NCBI GenBank assembly: GCA_033675265.1
Contig: JAUJYZ010000303.1
Location: 1-64,000 of the forward strand
Reading direction: 5' to 3'
From: Actinostola sp. cb2023
Lineage: Eukaryota; Cnidaria; Anthozoa; Actiniaria; Actinostolidae
Length of the DNA stretch: 64,000 nt
Shown here: positions 12,806 through 35,504 of the stretch, in pieces
Layout of the letters: the number at the start of each line of letters is the position of its first letter
Position numbering within the stretch: the stretch's first letter is position 1
Translations under genes and position numbers: made by a program
Notes under the pieces: model-generated
Databases searched by the model: none
Told to the model about the DNA's origin: nothing
Seen by the model: the letters and a program-made list of their open reading frames with translations, nothing else

Positions 12806-13141
12806 TGTTGGGTTCAGCAAGTAAATGCTTCTTGCACTTATTTATGATGCCATATTTTCCTCTTTGGCAAACATGTTATAAGCAAATTGAATTCTTGCCA
12901 TTAAAAATGGTCAAGCTGGCAAATTTGAATTTCATTTTCAATTTCAAATTTGACTGGTTTTAGCAGATTTCTCGATGATACAACAAACGTTGCCTGCAGT
13001 CCTACACCCGTTAGCTGATTGGACCTCTTTTTATAAAAGCTTGCCAAAATCTTCTATTTTCTAGGCAAGGAATTTCATTTTTCAATGTTATTTGCTGAAA
13101 TTTTGGTTTTGGAATATCCGAAGTCATTCTGGAACGTGTTT

Positions 13142-14384
13142 CAGAATATTGGCTATACTTCAACCATTCCCCCTTTCCTTTTAGGAGAACTAATGTTACT
13201 GAGTAATTTAAATAAATATTGGGACATTCACAGGAACACGTTAAAAAGGTCATTATGAGACGATCACGAGGAAAGGAAAATGACGAGGTGCTACTTTGTT
13301 TTGACTAATATCTGAAACTGGATGAGATTTTAATTTTTCATGCCGTGACCAACAGGTGACCTATACTCAATATTGTCATCCAAAATGATGTTATTAGCCA
13401 ATCAGAAGCGACTCGATCTACTGTCTGATATCCAACGATATCAGGCAGGTCAGTGTGGTGTTTCAAAGGGTTTTTTTTTGGATAGAATTTGGGATGATAA
13501 ATATATTATCGGGCAATTGTTTGGTTCGATTCGGCAAATATCAGGGCTCGTTTGGTCTTGCCATGGGTATTCGACTACGGCTCGCCAAAACACGAACCAT
13601 GGCTCGACCAAACTCTCACCAAATCGAACCAAAGTTGTCCGATAACATATAGATACTGCATAGAGAATAAACATTTGTAAAACAGATTCACACACGTATA
13701 ACTAGGAAGAAATATCAAAGTATATTTTTAAGGAGAGTAAAGTTTTTGTGGCTTGCGAAACAAGGCCTTGAAACTTTTTTTCTTTGAACCTACACCGGTC
13801 CAAAACGTGGATGGAAAAAAAAAAAAAAAAAACGTGGATGAGAGAAAAACAACCGGCAATGATCGTATCAATGTGGAAATAATTAAAATGCTCACCTCAA
13901 AGTGTCAATGACGATGATTATGCAAATTAATATGCGCTTCAGTTTTATTGAGTAAATATCACGGCAGCTGCGGTGTTGTTGCTTTTTTGGTTATGATCCA
14001 CCATTCGTTTAATTGTCAAAGTGAGTTGTGAGTTATTGTAATAGCCTGTTGTTCCTATTGTTCTCCAACAGCGCATCTCCTTTCTATGTTTTCCTCGATG
14101 TTGTATAAATATACGTTAGCAATTATTCTGAAATGTGATCAAAACTGACAAACCTGTTCTCAATCGCGACAAGTGCTCGTTTTGTCAATATCTGAGTGTA
14201 TATATGGCTATTCGCCCTGAATTCTTAAAACATGCGTTAGACTGTCAGATCAACATTTAGCTATTATTAAACGCCGGAGGGGGTAGATGTCCTATTTAAA
14301 GTGCTGATTTCTACGCTAATTAAACGCCAAGGTGGATGTCCCGCATTTGAGCCGCTCGCACTCAACTATAGTTACGTTTCTACC
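13142..14384. other. Spacer between the giant elements, upstream of the PAN exon
   Basis: Contains a 155-bp palindromic element at about 13494-13648 (arms with TTATCGG and TTTGGTTCGATT) and an A-run near 13817. A TATATATGGCTA sequence near 14199 is a possible TATA-like site for the following gene but is not convincing on its own. No other exon seen. Confidence 0.5.
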
Positions 14385-26210
<11,826 letters not shown>

Positions 26211-26520
26211 AAGTTAAAACATCAGCATCGCACACAACACTCTTTGGGATCGCTTTACTTGAGACCGAGTGGGACTTGGCTCCATCGCTGGATCTCAGTC
26301 TCTCACGGCCATTTTACAAAGTGGGAGAATGGAGTGTAAATTTGAATATTAGAAGCTAGTCAACACAAGCACCTTGAAATCAAAATTTCACGGAGTTAAA
26401 TTAATTATTATAAATTAATTATAGGAGTTCATAGTTAAGGAGGAGACACGTCTGACAGGATTTCTAATCAGTCCACAAACGTACAACAGTGGAACTTTAG
26501 CTCTATTTTAGTCAGCTTAA
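26211..26520. other. 3' flank of the PAN/EGF/D8C gene
   Basis: AT-rich; no obvious AATAAA close to the stop, and no gene seen. Confidence 0.4.
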
Positions 26521-26892
26521 TTTAAACACGAAACCGCGCTATAAAAGGGCCTGTGCCAGGCAGCTACCACCTTCAGTCGTACTGTCAAGAGCTCTGGATC
26601 GTAACAATGGGCGCAAAATGTGAATAGTAGTAATTTTTGACTTTCTTCGCGTTCTTTTAATAACATCAAGAACTCATTTTCAAAATCTTGTTATTAGTTT
26701 TGAATGATCAGTTTTGAAAATATTGAAAGCTAGCTCAGTTTTATCGAAGTCCAGCTGAATAATAATTATGAACTTTGAGTCGTCCAATACGACATGAATA
26801 CGAAGATGTTACTCCATGTTGATTCAACTGAACTGGAACTGGGTGTGAAATGAAGGCGGTCCAGTCCCTTTTATAGCGTGGTTTCGTGTTTA
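26521..26892. mobile_element. Palindromic element with TATA boxes in both ends
   Basis: Inverted ends begin TTTAAACACGAAACCGCGCT and run into GCTATAAAAGGGCC, giving a consensus-like TATAAAAG in each terminal repeat, pointing inward. No coding potential inside. Confidence 0.75.
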
Positions 26893-27209
26893 ACTATTTA
26901 ACACACAATCAATATCAAATACACAGTATTTAACGAATGCATGTTTCCACAACAAACAATCAATCGACAAACAAATATTGAACAATTATTCCTCGAAGTG
27001 GAGGTGAGTAGCGGTGGATATTTACCGAGCCGCGAGTCTTCGAGCGACAAGGTAAATATTCACCACTACTCACCGACACTGAGGGGGATAATTTTTTTTG
27101 TATTTACCAAATCAGTTGGATAAAAAATGTAGCTGTAGCTGTAGCTGTAGCTGTAGCGAAACGAGACGCCATTTTGAATCTCGTCCCAAAACAGTGAATA
27201 GCCAAGGAC

Positions 27210-27240
<31 letters not shown>

Positions 27241-27296
27241 CAAAATTACTATCCACTGATTTGGTAAATACTAAATCTATATACAGCATTATAATA
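26893..27296. other. Repeat-rich intergenic stretch
   Basis: Contains an inverted pair around GGTGAGTAGCGGTGGATATTTACC / GGTAAATATTCACCACTACTCACC (27003-27073) and four GTAGCT units near 27129-27156. The GAACAATTATTCCTCGAAGTGGAGG motif at about 26979 recurs inverted downstream of each GPCR copy. No gene. Confidence 0.5.
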
Positions 27297-27735
27297 CAGT
27301 GTAAATAAATACAGCCATTTGTAAACATTCTCTAACAGTTTTGATAATTAATATCACATATATACAGCGATTTGCAAAAATTCTCTAACAGTTTTGATAA
27401 TTAATATCATATATATACAGCGATTTGCAAAAATTCTCTAACAGTTTTGATAATTAATATCATATATATACAGCGATTTGCAAAAATTCTGTAAAAGCAA
27501 TATATATCAATCTATCAATATATCGGGTGCATTGTGGGTAATTTTCATCATAAAATTGCTGAATAAGCCCTCTAAAGTTCATTTTTTTCAATTGTTTTTT
27601 CACATACATACTACAAATGTTAATTGGGTTTAGATTCAGGTTTAATAATAGCTAAAGTCAAAGAATTAGGATTATACAAATTACTATATATCGATATCAG
27701 ATTAGGATTTTACAGAATTTTTGCAAATCGCTGTA
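27297..27735. mobile_element. TA-flanked MITE, second copy, preceded by tandem 53-bp fragments
   Basis: A complete copy of the CAGCGATTTGCAAAAATTCT-ended MITE lies at 27471-27733 with TA on both sides. Before it, its terminal part plus TTTTGATAATTAATATCATAT is repeated with a 53-bp period (starts at about 27365, 27418, 27471). Confidence 0.85.
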
Positions 27736-27757
27736 TACTCATTTCGATAAAGTTAGT

Positions 27758-28775
27758 TCACCGAAGACCAGCAAAAATACCATAACTGGAAAGAGCATGC
27801 TAAAGTTAGTAAGACATTCAAACTTTGCCTTTTTAGTCGGGCTTCCTGTGGAAGCTCCGACTCTAAAAATGAGATCCGTTCTTCGTTGACCTCAAATCAC
27901 TAATTGGGTTCTACAGCGCATGCGCCCTGTGCCGGCCGCTAAGATAATCACCGAAGGCTCTAACAACATGATTTATCAATACGAGACTGGTCGAGTCTGA
28001 ATTTACGAACCTTGTTGGAGGAAGTTTATCAGTATCGTCTTGTTTTCAAAATAACCACAATAATTCATAGAGCCGATGGATTTATCAATCCAGTACTAGT
28101 ACTGCAAAGGGTTTAGAGATCTTTAGAACTTTTGAAACGAATCGAAGTGAGTTGATACACGCAGCCGGCGGTGAAGAGAACAGTTGTAAGGTTTTCAGCC
28201 GACCGATAACCGTCGAGGTAAACCCATATTTACACTTCATCCAAACATTATTTACACTCTGCGATGTCTAGTTTATGGATACGGTATTTGTATTTGTATT
28301 TGTATGGTTATATTTTATGGTAACAAATAAACTATGTCATTGTCATTCAGTTTGTGAAATCGCAGTACTGAAATTGCAAGGAAAGCATGTTCTATCGAGC
28401 TCGAGTCACGCATCGACGAGCAACCAAACACTGTTTTAATCGCACTATAAGATATCTATATTTAGTTCAAATAGGCTACATTTCATTAAGAAGCCCGACT
28501 TCACGCTAGAAGAGCGTCTAGTTTTGTATGGAAATGCATGTTGGAAGGAACACCTTGCCCTCCAAGCGAAAAAGCCATACAAATCCTTGTCAAGGCGGGG
28601 AAACTTTGAAAAATCTTTAACTTTTGTCTTATTTGTTTGATTCTTTTGATATTTTCAACTTTTACTAATTTTAGTATGCTCTTTCAAGTTATGATATTTT
28701 CGTTTGTCTTCGGTGAAAATTGAAAAGTCACGTGACAGGTGACACAAGCCCATTCAGTGTTGCTTTAGAAGATTT
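27758..28775. mobile_element. GPCR-unit MITE, copy 1, split by a Helentron-like insertion
   Basis: Terminal arms with TTCACCGAAGACCAGC and AGAGCATGCTAAAGTTAG stand inverted at the two ends. This copy is interrupted by 27836-28521. Related copies are at 31418-31775, about 34684-35008 and 36766-37100, one next to each GPCR unit. Confidence 0.75.
27836..28521 (+). mobile_element. Helitron/Helentron-like non-autonomous element
   Basis: Begins (A)GTCGGGCTTCCTGTGG with a self-complementary start (GTCGGGCTTCC / GGAAGCTCCGAC). It ends with a short hairpin (CGCT...AGCG) followed by TCTAG and T. The paralogous MITE copies show the uninterrupted site (GCCTTTTTTGTATGG), so this is an insertion into a T run. 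A 3' hairpin plus CTAG next to T fits Helitrons; insertion between T residues and 5' hairpins fit the Helentron branch. Relatives: 59796-60727, 37571-39090 (inverted), and an end fragment at about 43678-43975. Confidence 0.7.
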
Positions 28776-29254
28776 CATTCAAAGCAGTTTTCTCGGAAGT
28801 ATAGTCTTGGTTTGATACTTGACAGCACTCATCTTCCCCATCCAAATGACACTCATGAGCTTATTTTAAGACAATGTTAAGAGAGTAGAAGATAGGAACA
28901 GAGTAAGTGTATGAGGTGTTTCACAATTCAGTGAAGGAGCTGGAAAAGCGTTTGCACGTAATTACAATAAGTTGAGCGTGGGTGGCTACAGTTTGGTAGC
29001 CGAAATATCCGGAATAAAAATGATCTCAGTTCTAGATGTAACGCTCATCAATATTTGTGTGAAAACAAAATGGCGGCTGTGCATTTTACCACAATCCTTT
29101 GCGAATCTAAACCAGCCAGTACTACTCACACTCCACTTCGGGGAATAATTGTTCAATATTATCAAGATTTTCAGAATTGATGTGCACAAGCTGAAGCGAG
29201 CAAGTAAATATAAAGTCACAAATAAACATATAACTGAGTAACCTTGCGACGGCG

Positions 29255-30176
29255 TCATCCAGTGCATGGCAGCCTTAGTATGTCCTTGAATGCTTCTCGA
29301 AAGTTAGTGCTCTGCCAAGGATAAATAAGAGGGTTGAAGACCGCTGCTAAGAAATAAAAGCAACAGCGCAATCAACTTGAACTTTTCCACATTCTTGCTT
29401 AACTTTGCCACTTTTCGCCGACATGAAAGTTGCAATAGTCAGTGGTAAATAGCAGACCATGAAAGACATTGTAACACAAATTGCAACTCTGAGGACTTTT
29501 CGTTTGTTTTGCATTTCTTCTCTGCCGCAGCAACATTCTGTGGTGATACAGTGTTTTTGAAGTACAAACTCGAGCACAATCTGAAAGTAACAGAAGCTGA
29601 TGGTCGCCAGAGGAAGGACAACAAATACAATCGCCAAAACCATTTTGTAGGCCTTTTGACTTAGTTTTAGTGTCCTGACTACTTCCACTGAAGCGTTACA
29701 AACGGAGATTTCTCCGTTGTAGGTTGAAACTATATATATTGGTAAAGTGATCAGCAAGCGCAGATCCACACAGCAATGATGGAATATCGCACAGTGTCTT
29801 CTCGTAGTCTCATTCCCGTTCTCATCGGCTTCACCATGGCGTGGTATCTCTCTACTGCTAACACACAAAGCGTAAGAATCGATGCGCAACTTGCAGTGCT
29901 AGGGATATTCAACGACATTACGAACTTGCATAAAAAGTCCGCTAACAGTCCTTCTTCGAACACTACGTATCTTTGAATGAACAAAATGTGTAAACACACT
30001 AAACTTATTATGTCAGAGACAGCGAGGTTCACCAGAAGAAAATTTGTTGTTGTTCGTAGTTCTCTCTTCTTCCACACTGCCACGACAACCAACACATTTC
30101 CAGCGATGCCAAAAATGGCTACCAAAGATACTACAGCCTGTGCAACGATTTCATCTGTGTTTGGCGAGGCTTTCAT
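29255..30176 (-). pseudogene. Class A GPCR pseudogene (array copy 1)
   Basis: Homologous along its full length to the intact receptors at 32275-33192 and 35505-36422, but 922 bp instead of 918 because of indels. One base is lost near 29757 (after WICA, in TM4). There is +1 near 29566, +2 near 29519-29523, +1 near 29405 and +1 near 29356. The first 141 codons are open, then the frame is lost, and an internal frame stops early. The start, LAVSD motif and ERY motif are still present. Probably a dead copy; several independent lesions make sequencing error unlikely as the sole cause. Confidence 0.9.
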
Positions 30177-30411
30177 TATTCTTCACTGAGGAAATAAAGC
30201 GAAAGGTGAAATGGGAACGAAAAGAACTGAAAAAGCTGAGTACTTGAACGCCTTCGATTTTGGCCCGGCAGATTTTGCGACTCTGACTTCCACAAAGACT
30301 GACAAGTTCAGGATGTTCCACAGCACATGAATACCCGTGTCCTTACGAAGAGACAAAGCCACGGATGTCCTTAAAGAGTTCTATAGAAATTAGTTAATCA
30401 TAATGCAATAA

Positions 30412-31335
30412 CATTACCAGAAATTTGAGACATTTTACTCCCGCGATATTATGACCAGCGGTCTACTGGCAGTTCGAAATTCTCCTCGAATTTATATCAA
30501 AATAAATCAATTTATCAAAACCAAACTACTCTAAGTTTGTTTAGAAATACCAAGCGTTTGTGTTGAGGTGGATAGATTTAATATTGAAGAGCTTGCTTAC
30601 GCTCGGCACAGAGTACGAACGACCGACTCACTCTTGGCACTTCGAAATCTTAAAAAGAACACAGGAAACCCAATCCATGAACTATGAGTTTGAATTTCCC
30701 GCTTTTAGGAGCCTTTGTCTTCTTTGAACAGCAGTATCACACATAAAACTACCAGGCTACTAAGTTCTTGTAAAATGGCCGAATCAAACGGCGAAAATTG
30801 CTATATTTTGGGTGATTTCTTGGTGATTTCAGGACATTCAACAGCTCAGATGTTTGCTCAAGGCCTCCGTGAAATAGTGCTTTTTCACTTGTGGTTTGCG
30901 GCCTTTTATATCATCGAAATCATATCATTTTGACGGATTTAGACTTACTGTGAGTTGAGGCAATGTTTGAGATGTCGGCACCGATGGATCCATGCAATCA
31001 TCGAAAGTTTAAAGCTCGTAAAGTAATGCAGGTAACACTTTTTTTGCTCGAATTAAGGGGCATGTATTGTCAAGATTCGTTGTTGTTTTGGATCCATTTT
31101 GTGGCCAGTAGAATGAATTAAACGATGCAAAAATGTTCACAGAATATGTTATAAAGACTACTATATTTTACATCTGGAGGTCGGCACCTAAAAATCAAAG
31201 CTGTATAAATGTCAAAATGTCAAATTATGTTTGAAGTCCCATACATTTCTTTGTGTTGTTGAGCGGCCATTTTGAAATGTCGATCGTACTGAAAACTAAT
31301 ACCGTGACGTCAGATGTCCGTAATTTCTGGTAATG
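30412..31335. mobile_element. 0.92-kb insertion with CATTACCAGAAATT ends
   Basis: Inverted ends CATTACCAGAAATT bound a stretch that is missing from the matching position of the other GPCR units (TGCAATAAATC...). An internal 72-codon open frame (30715-30933) has no recognisable domain. Non-autonomous DNA transposon by structure. Confidence 0.7.
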
Positions 31336-31417
31336 ATCAGGAATACACACTTTTGTTCAATACGTATAACTTGTTTTAAAAATAAGTTAAAAAAAAAAAA
31401 AATGGATGTACCGACAA

Positions 31418-31775
31418 GGGCTTGTGTCACCTGTCACGTGAATTTTTAAATTGACACCTAAGACCATCAAAAATACCATAACTGGAAAGAGCATGCTAAA
31501 GTTAGTAAAAGTGGAACGTTTAAATAGGGCAATAGATACAGGCATTCAAACTTTGCCTTTTTTGTATGGGAATGTATGTTGGAAGGCAACAGCTTGACCT
31601 CAAAGCGAAAAAGCCATACAAACAAATCCTTGTCGAAGCGGGAAACTTTGAAAACCTTTAACTTTCGTCTTATTTGTTTGATTCTTTTGAAATGTTACTA
31701 ATTTTAGCAAGCTTTCATATTTTCGTTTGACTTCGGTGAAAATTTAAAAAATCACGTGACAGGTGACACAAGCCC
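31418..31775. mobile_element. GPCR-unit MITE, copy 2 (complete)
   Basis: Best preserved copy: both ends read GGGCTTGTGTCACCTGTCACGTGA (inverted), followed inside by the CCATAACTGGAAAGAGCATGC arms. A CACGTG box lies in each terminal repeat. Confidence 0.8.
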
Positions 31776-32274
31776 ATTCAGTGTTGCTTTAGCAGATTTC
31801 ATTCAAAGCAGTTTTCTCGGAAGTATAGTCTTGGTTTGATACTTTACAGCACCCATCTTCCCCATCGAAATGACACTCATGATCTTATTTTAAGACAATG
31901 TTAAGAGAGTAGAAGATAGGAACAGAGTAAGTGTAGGTGTTTCACAATTCAGTGAAGGAGCTGGAAAAGCGTTTGCACGTAATTACAATAAGTTGAGCGT
32001 GGGTGGCTACAGTTTGGTAGCCGAAATATCCGCAATGAAAATGATCTCAGTTCTAGATGTAACGCTCATCAATATTTGTGTGAAAACAAAATGGCGGCTG
32101 TGCATTTTACCACAATCCTTTGCGAATCTAAATAAGCCAGTACTACTCACCTCCACTTCGGGGAATAATTGTTCAATATTATCAAGATTTTCAGAATTGC
32201 TGTGCACAAACTGAAGCGAGCAATAAAATATAAAGTCACAAATAAACATATAACTGAGTAACCTTGCGACGGCG

Positions 32275-33192
32275 TCATCCAGTGCATGGCAGCCTTAGTA
32301 TGTCCTTGAATGCTTCTCGAAAGTTAGTGCTCTGCCAAGGATAAATAAGAGGGTTGAAGACCGCTTCTAAGAAATAAAGCAACAGCGCAATCAACTGGAA
32401 CTTTTCCACATTCTTGCTTACTTTTCCACTTTTCGCCGACATGAAAGTTGCAATAGTCAGCGGTAAATAGCAGACCATGAAAGACATTGTAACACAAATT
32501 GCAACTCTGAGGACATTTCGTTTGTTTTGCATTTCTTCTGCCGCAGCAACATTCTGTGGTGATATAGTGTTCTTGAAGTACAACTCGAGCACAATCTGAA
32601 AGTAACAGAAGCTGATGGTCGCCAGAGGAAGGACAACAAATACAATCGCCAAAACCATTTTGTAGGCCTTTTGACTTAGTTTTAGTGTCCTGACTACTTC
32701 CACTGAAGCGTTACAAACGGAGAATTCTCCGTTGTAGGTTGAAACTATATATATTGGTAAAGTGATCAGCAAAGCGCAGATCCACACAGCAATGATGGCA
32801 TATCGCACGGTGTCTTCTCGTAGTCTCATTCCCGTTCTCATCGGCTTCACCATGACGTGGTATCTCTCTACCGCTAACACACAAAGTGTAAGAATCGATG
32901 CGCAACTTGCAGTGCTAGAGACATTCAACGATATTACGAACTTGCATAAAAAGTCCGCTAACAGTCCTTCCTCGAACTCTACGTATCTTTCAATGAACAA
33001 AAAGTGTAAACACACTAAACTTATTATGTCAGAGACAGCGAGGTTCACCAGAAGAAAATTTGTTGTTGTTCGTAGTTCTCTCTTCTTCCACACTGCGACG
33101 ACAACCAACACATTTCCAGCGATGCCAAAAATGGCTACCAAAGATACTACAGCCTGTGCAACGATTTCATCTGTGTTTGGCGGGGCTTTCAT
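32275..33192 (-). CDS. Intronless class A (rhodopsin-family) GPCR, array copy 2
   Basis: 305 residues with seven hydrophobic segments. Hallmarks: GNV with N27 in TM1, LAVSD with D55 in TM2, Cys83 at the start of TM3 with Cys160 in the second extracellular loop (probable disulfide), ERY at 109-111 after TM3, P189 in TM5, CYLP (241-244) in place of the usual CWxP in TM6, NPLIY (280-284) in TM7, and a very short C-tail. The N-terminus is short and has no obvious signal peptide, as expected for small amine/peptide/lipid-type receptors. Large lineage-specific families of such intronless receptors, often labelled melanocortin- or adenosine-receptor-like, are known in corals; the ligand cannot be inferred. 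It signals from the plasma membrane through G proteins. Neighbours are a pseudogene copy and a second intact copy in the same orientation. Confidence 0.92.
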   Translation of the reverse strand: MKAPPNTDEIVAQAVVSLVAIFGIAGNVLVVVAVWKKRELRTTTNFLLVNLAVSDIISLVCLHFLFIERYVEFEEGLLADFLCKFVISLNVSSTASCASILTLCVLAVERYHVMVKPMRTGMRLREDTVRYAIIAVWICALLITLPIYIVSTYNGEFSVCNASVEVVRTLKLSQKAYKMVLAIVFVVLPLATISFCYFQIVLELYFKNTISPQNVAAAEEMQNKRNVLRVAICVTMSFMVCYLPLTIATFMSAKSGKVSKNVEKFQLIALLLYFLEAVFNPLIYPWQSTNFREAFKDILRLPCTG

Positions 33193-34683
33193 TTTTCTTC
33201 ACTGAGGAAATAAAGCGAAAGGTGAAATGGGAACGAAGAGAACTGAAACAACCGAGTACTTGAACGACTTCGAATTTTGGCCCGGCAGATTTTGCGACTC
33301 TGACTTCCACAGAGACTGACAAGTTCAGGATGTTCCACAGCACATGAATACCCGTGTCCTTACGAAGAGACAAAGCCACGGATGTCCTTTAAGAGTTCTA
33401 TAGAAATCAGATAATCATAATGCAATAAATCCGGAATACACACTTTTGTTCAATACGTATAACTTGTTAAGAAAATAGGCATTCAAGGACTGCATGTGGC
33501 TACTCAGTAAATAAAACAAAAATAAAAATAGGTAGTTCATAGGTACTGCGGTTTTGAAATGTAGAAGCAATGTGTAGTTGGATAGGGCAGTAAACTAGCC
33601 TTAAACTGTCATTGAGTCGTCAAGGGAAAATGTTAGTCAATGTCACATCCCTTTTTGGGGATTCCTCGGTTGAACTAGTATGATTGAACTATAATCATAA
33701 TAATCATAATCATAATAATACTTTATCTATCTTATCTATCTGAACTTGATCTTTGGTAAATACATAATGCTAATTTGAATCAGAAATGTATCTTAATACA
33801 ACTTTAATTGAAAACAATTGTGACAGCATACAAATAATTGAACAATAACTTTTAAAACATTAATTGAACAATGTTCTGTAATATATAAAGACCGTTGAAC
33901 TCAACTTTTGATAAAGTGGTGTTGAAGTTTACACTCTAATATACTATGATTTTATGCTATTTTGCACCAGATACCAGACACATCTCTCGTGGAAATTAAA
34001 AGTGTCAAGTGTTTTTTCATAAATATTTTTTTAGGTGATCACCACTCTCTGTTTGTGTATTGGGCTTCCTGTGTCTTTAATAAAATCAAAACCCGTAAAC
34101 AAATGTACGTACTCTATACTATAGCCGTGAATCCTGTCCTTTTGATATCTTGAATTTCTAAAACTGCTTTCAAAATATTAAAACATCAATATCTACTTGA
34201 GTCCTGTGTGTCATTTAGTATTTAGTGATTAGAACGGCTTTTGTAGCGAGTTTTACTCGCCTCCGAGAGCCGAATACTTTGAGATCGATATTCGTCTGGG
34301 AAATCACAACATACCGCCATGAAAACCTGAAACAATCGTTACGAACAAACAGTTGACACTTTGCACGAGAGATGTGTCTGGTTTCTGGTGCAAAATAACA
34401 CTAGAATATAATAGTAGAGTAGAGTGAAAACTTACCTTCAAACCAACGCGTGAAGAGAAATGCACATGGATGACTAGTCGGAAAACCATCGGGTACATCG
34501 TGGCGACATCGTCGGCTGATTTTCGATCACCTGACTCGTTCCGAACACTACCCGAATTATACACTTACATATCTTACTTACTTACACACTCGATGACATA
34601 GTGGCTACTCTTCTTACGAAGGAGAGTAGCCACAAAAAAGTAAACAAAGTAAATAAAAGTGGATGTACTGACATGGGTTTTTG
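33193..34683. other. Spacer between GPCR units 2 and 3
   Basis: The first 230 bp are the conserved 5' flank shared by all units (with CACATGAATACCCGTGTCC). Then comes unit-specific sequence including ATAATC-type simple repeat near 33690-33740 and an inverted-repeat element at 33940-34412. No gene. Confidence 0.5.
33940..34412. mobile_element. Inverted-repeat element (TTTTGCACCAGA ends)
   Basis: Arms TATTTTGCACCAGATACCAG and ACACATCTCTCGTG occur inverted at the two ends (33958-33993 and 34363-34400). Found only in the spacer between GPCR units 2 and 3. No coding potential. Confidence 0.7.
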
Positions 34684-35008
34684 ACCATAACTGGAAAGAG
34701 CATGCTAAAGTTGGTAAAAGTGGAACGTTTAAATAGGGCAATAGTTACAGGCATTCAAACGTTAACTTTGCCTTTTTTTTGTATGGAAATGTATGTTGGA
34801 AGGAACAGCTTGCCCTCCAAGCGAAAAAGCCATACAAATCCTTGTCAAAGCGGGAAACTTTGAAAAACTTTAACTTTTGTCTTATTTGTTTGATTCTTCG
34901 GATATTTTCTACTTTTACTAATTTTAGTATGCTATTTCAAGTTATGATATTTTCGTTTGTCTTCGGTGAAAATTTAAAAAGTCACGTGACAGGTGACACA
35001 AGCCCATT
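34684..35008. mobile_element. GPCR-unit MITE, copy 3 (left end eroded)
   Basis: Same family as 31418-31775. The left end starts within the arm (CCATAACTGGAAAGAGC), and the right end is complete through CACGTGACAGGTGACACAAG. Confidence 0.75.
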
Positions 35009-35504
35009 CAGTGTTGCTTTAGCAGATTTCATTCAAAGCAGTTTTCTCGGAAGTATAGTCTTGGTTTGATACTTGACAGCACTCATCTTCCCCATCGAAA
35101 TGACACTCATGAGCTTATTTTAAGACAATGTTAAGAGAGTAGAAGATAGGAACAGAGTAAGTGTAGGTGTTTCACAATTCAGTGAAGGAGCTGGAAAAGC
35201 GTTTGCACGTAATTACAATAAGTTGAGCGTGGGTGGCTACAGTTTGGTAGCCGAAATATCCGCAATAAAAATGATCTCAGTTCTAGATGTAACGCTCATC
35301 AATATTTGTGTGAAAACAAAATGGCGGCTGTGCATTTTACCACAATCCTTTGCGAATCTAAACCAGCCAGTACTACTCACGTCCACTTCGGGGAATAATT
35401 GTTCAATATTATCAAGATTTTCAGAATTGATGTGCCCAAACTGAAGCGAGCAAGTAAATATAAAGTCACTAATAAACATATAACTGAGTAACCTTGCGAC
35501 GGCG

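Larger units (their letters stand above)
5284..13141 (+). mobile_element. Giant non-autonomous TIR element, copy 1 (7.9 kb)
   Basis: Both ends carry the same inverted repeat of about 33 bp, beginning AAACACGTTCCAGAATGACT (left 5284-5317, right 13108-13141). About 200-300 bp inside each end is a tandem array of 25-bp units, at 5522-5912 and 12390-12805. The interior is a patchwork of hairpins, tRNA-like and other repeat pieces with no transposase, reverse transcriptase or other recognisable gene. The same structure in inverted orientation occurs at 15197-21546, and comparing the two shows private insertions (8801-9932 and about 11693-11857 only here). Flanks show no clear target duplication. 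Superfamily is unknown; long subterminal repeat arrays are known from CACTA-type and foldback-type elements, but the termini here fit neither clearly. Confidence 0.85.

Noticed and set aside
30715..30933. 72-codon open frame inside the insertion in GPCR unit 1
   Set aside because: Lies inside a short inverted-repeat element, with no domain and no homologue in the window.
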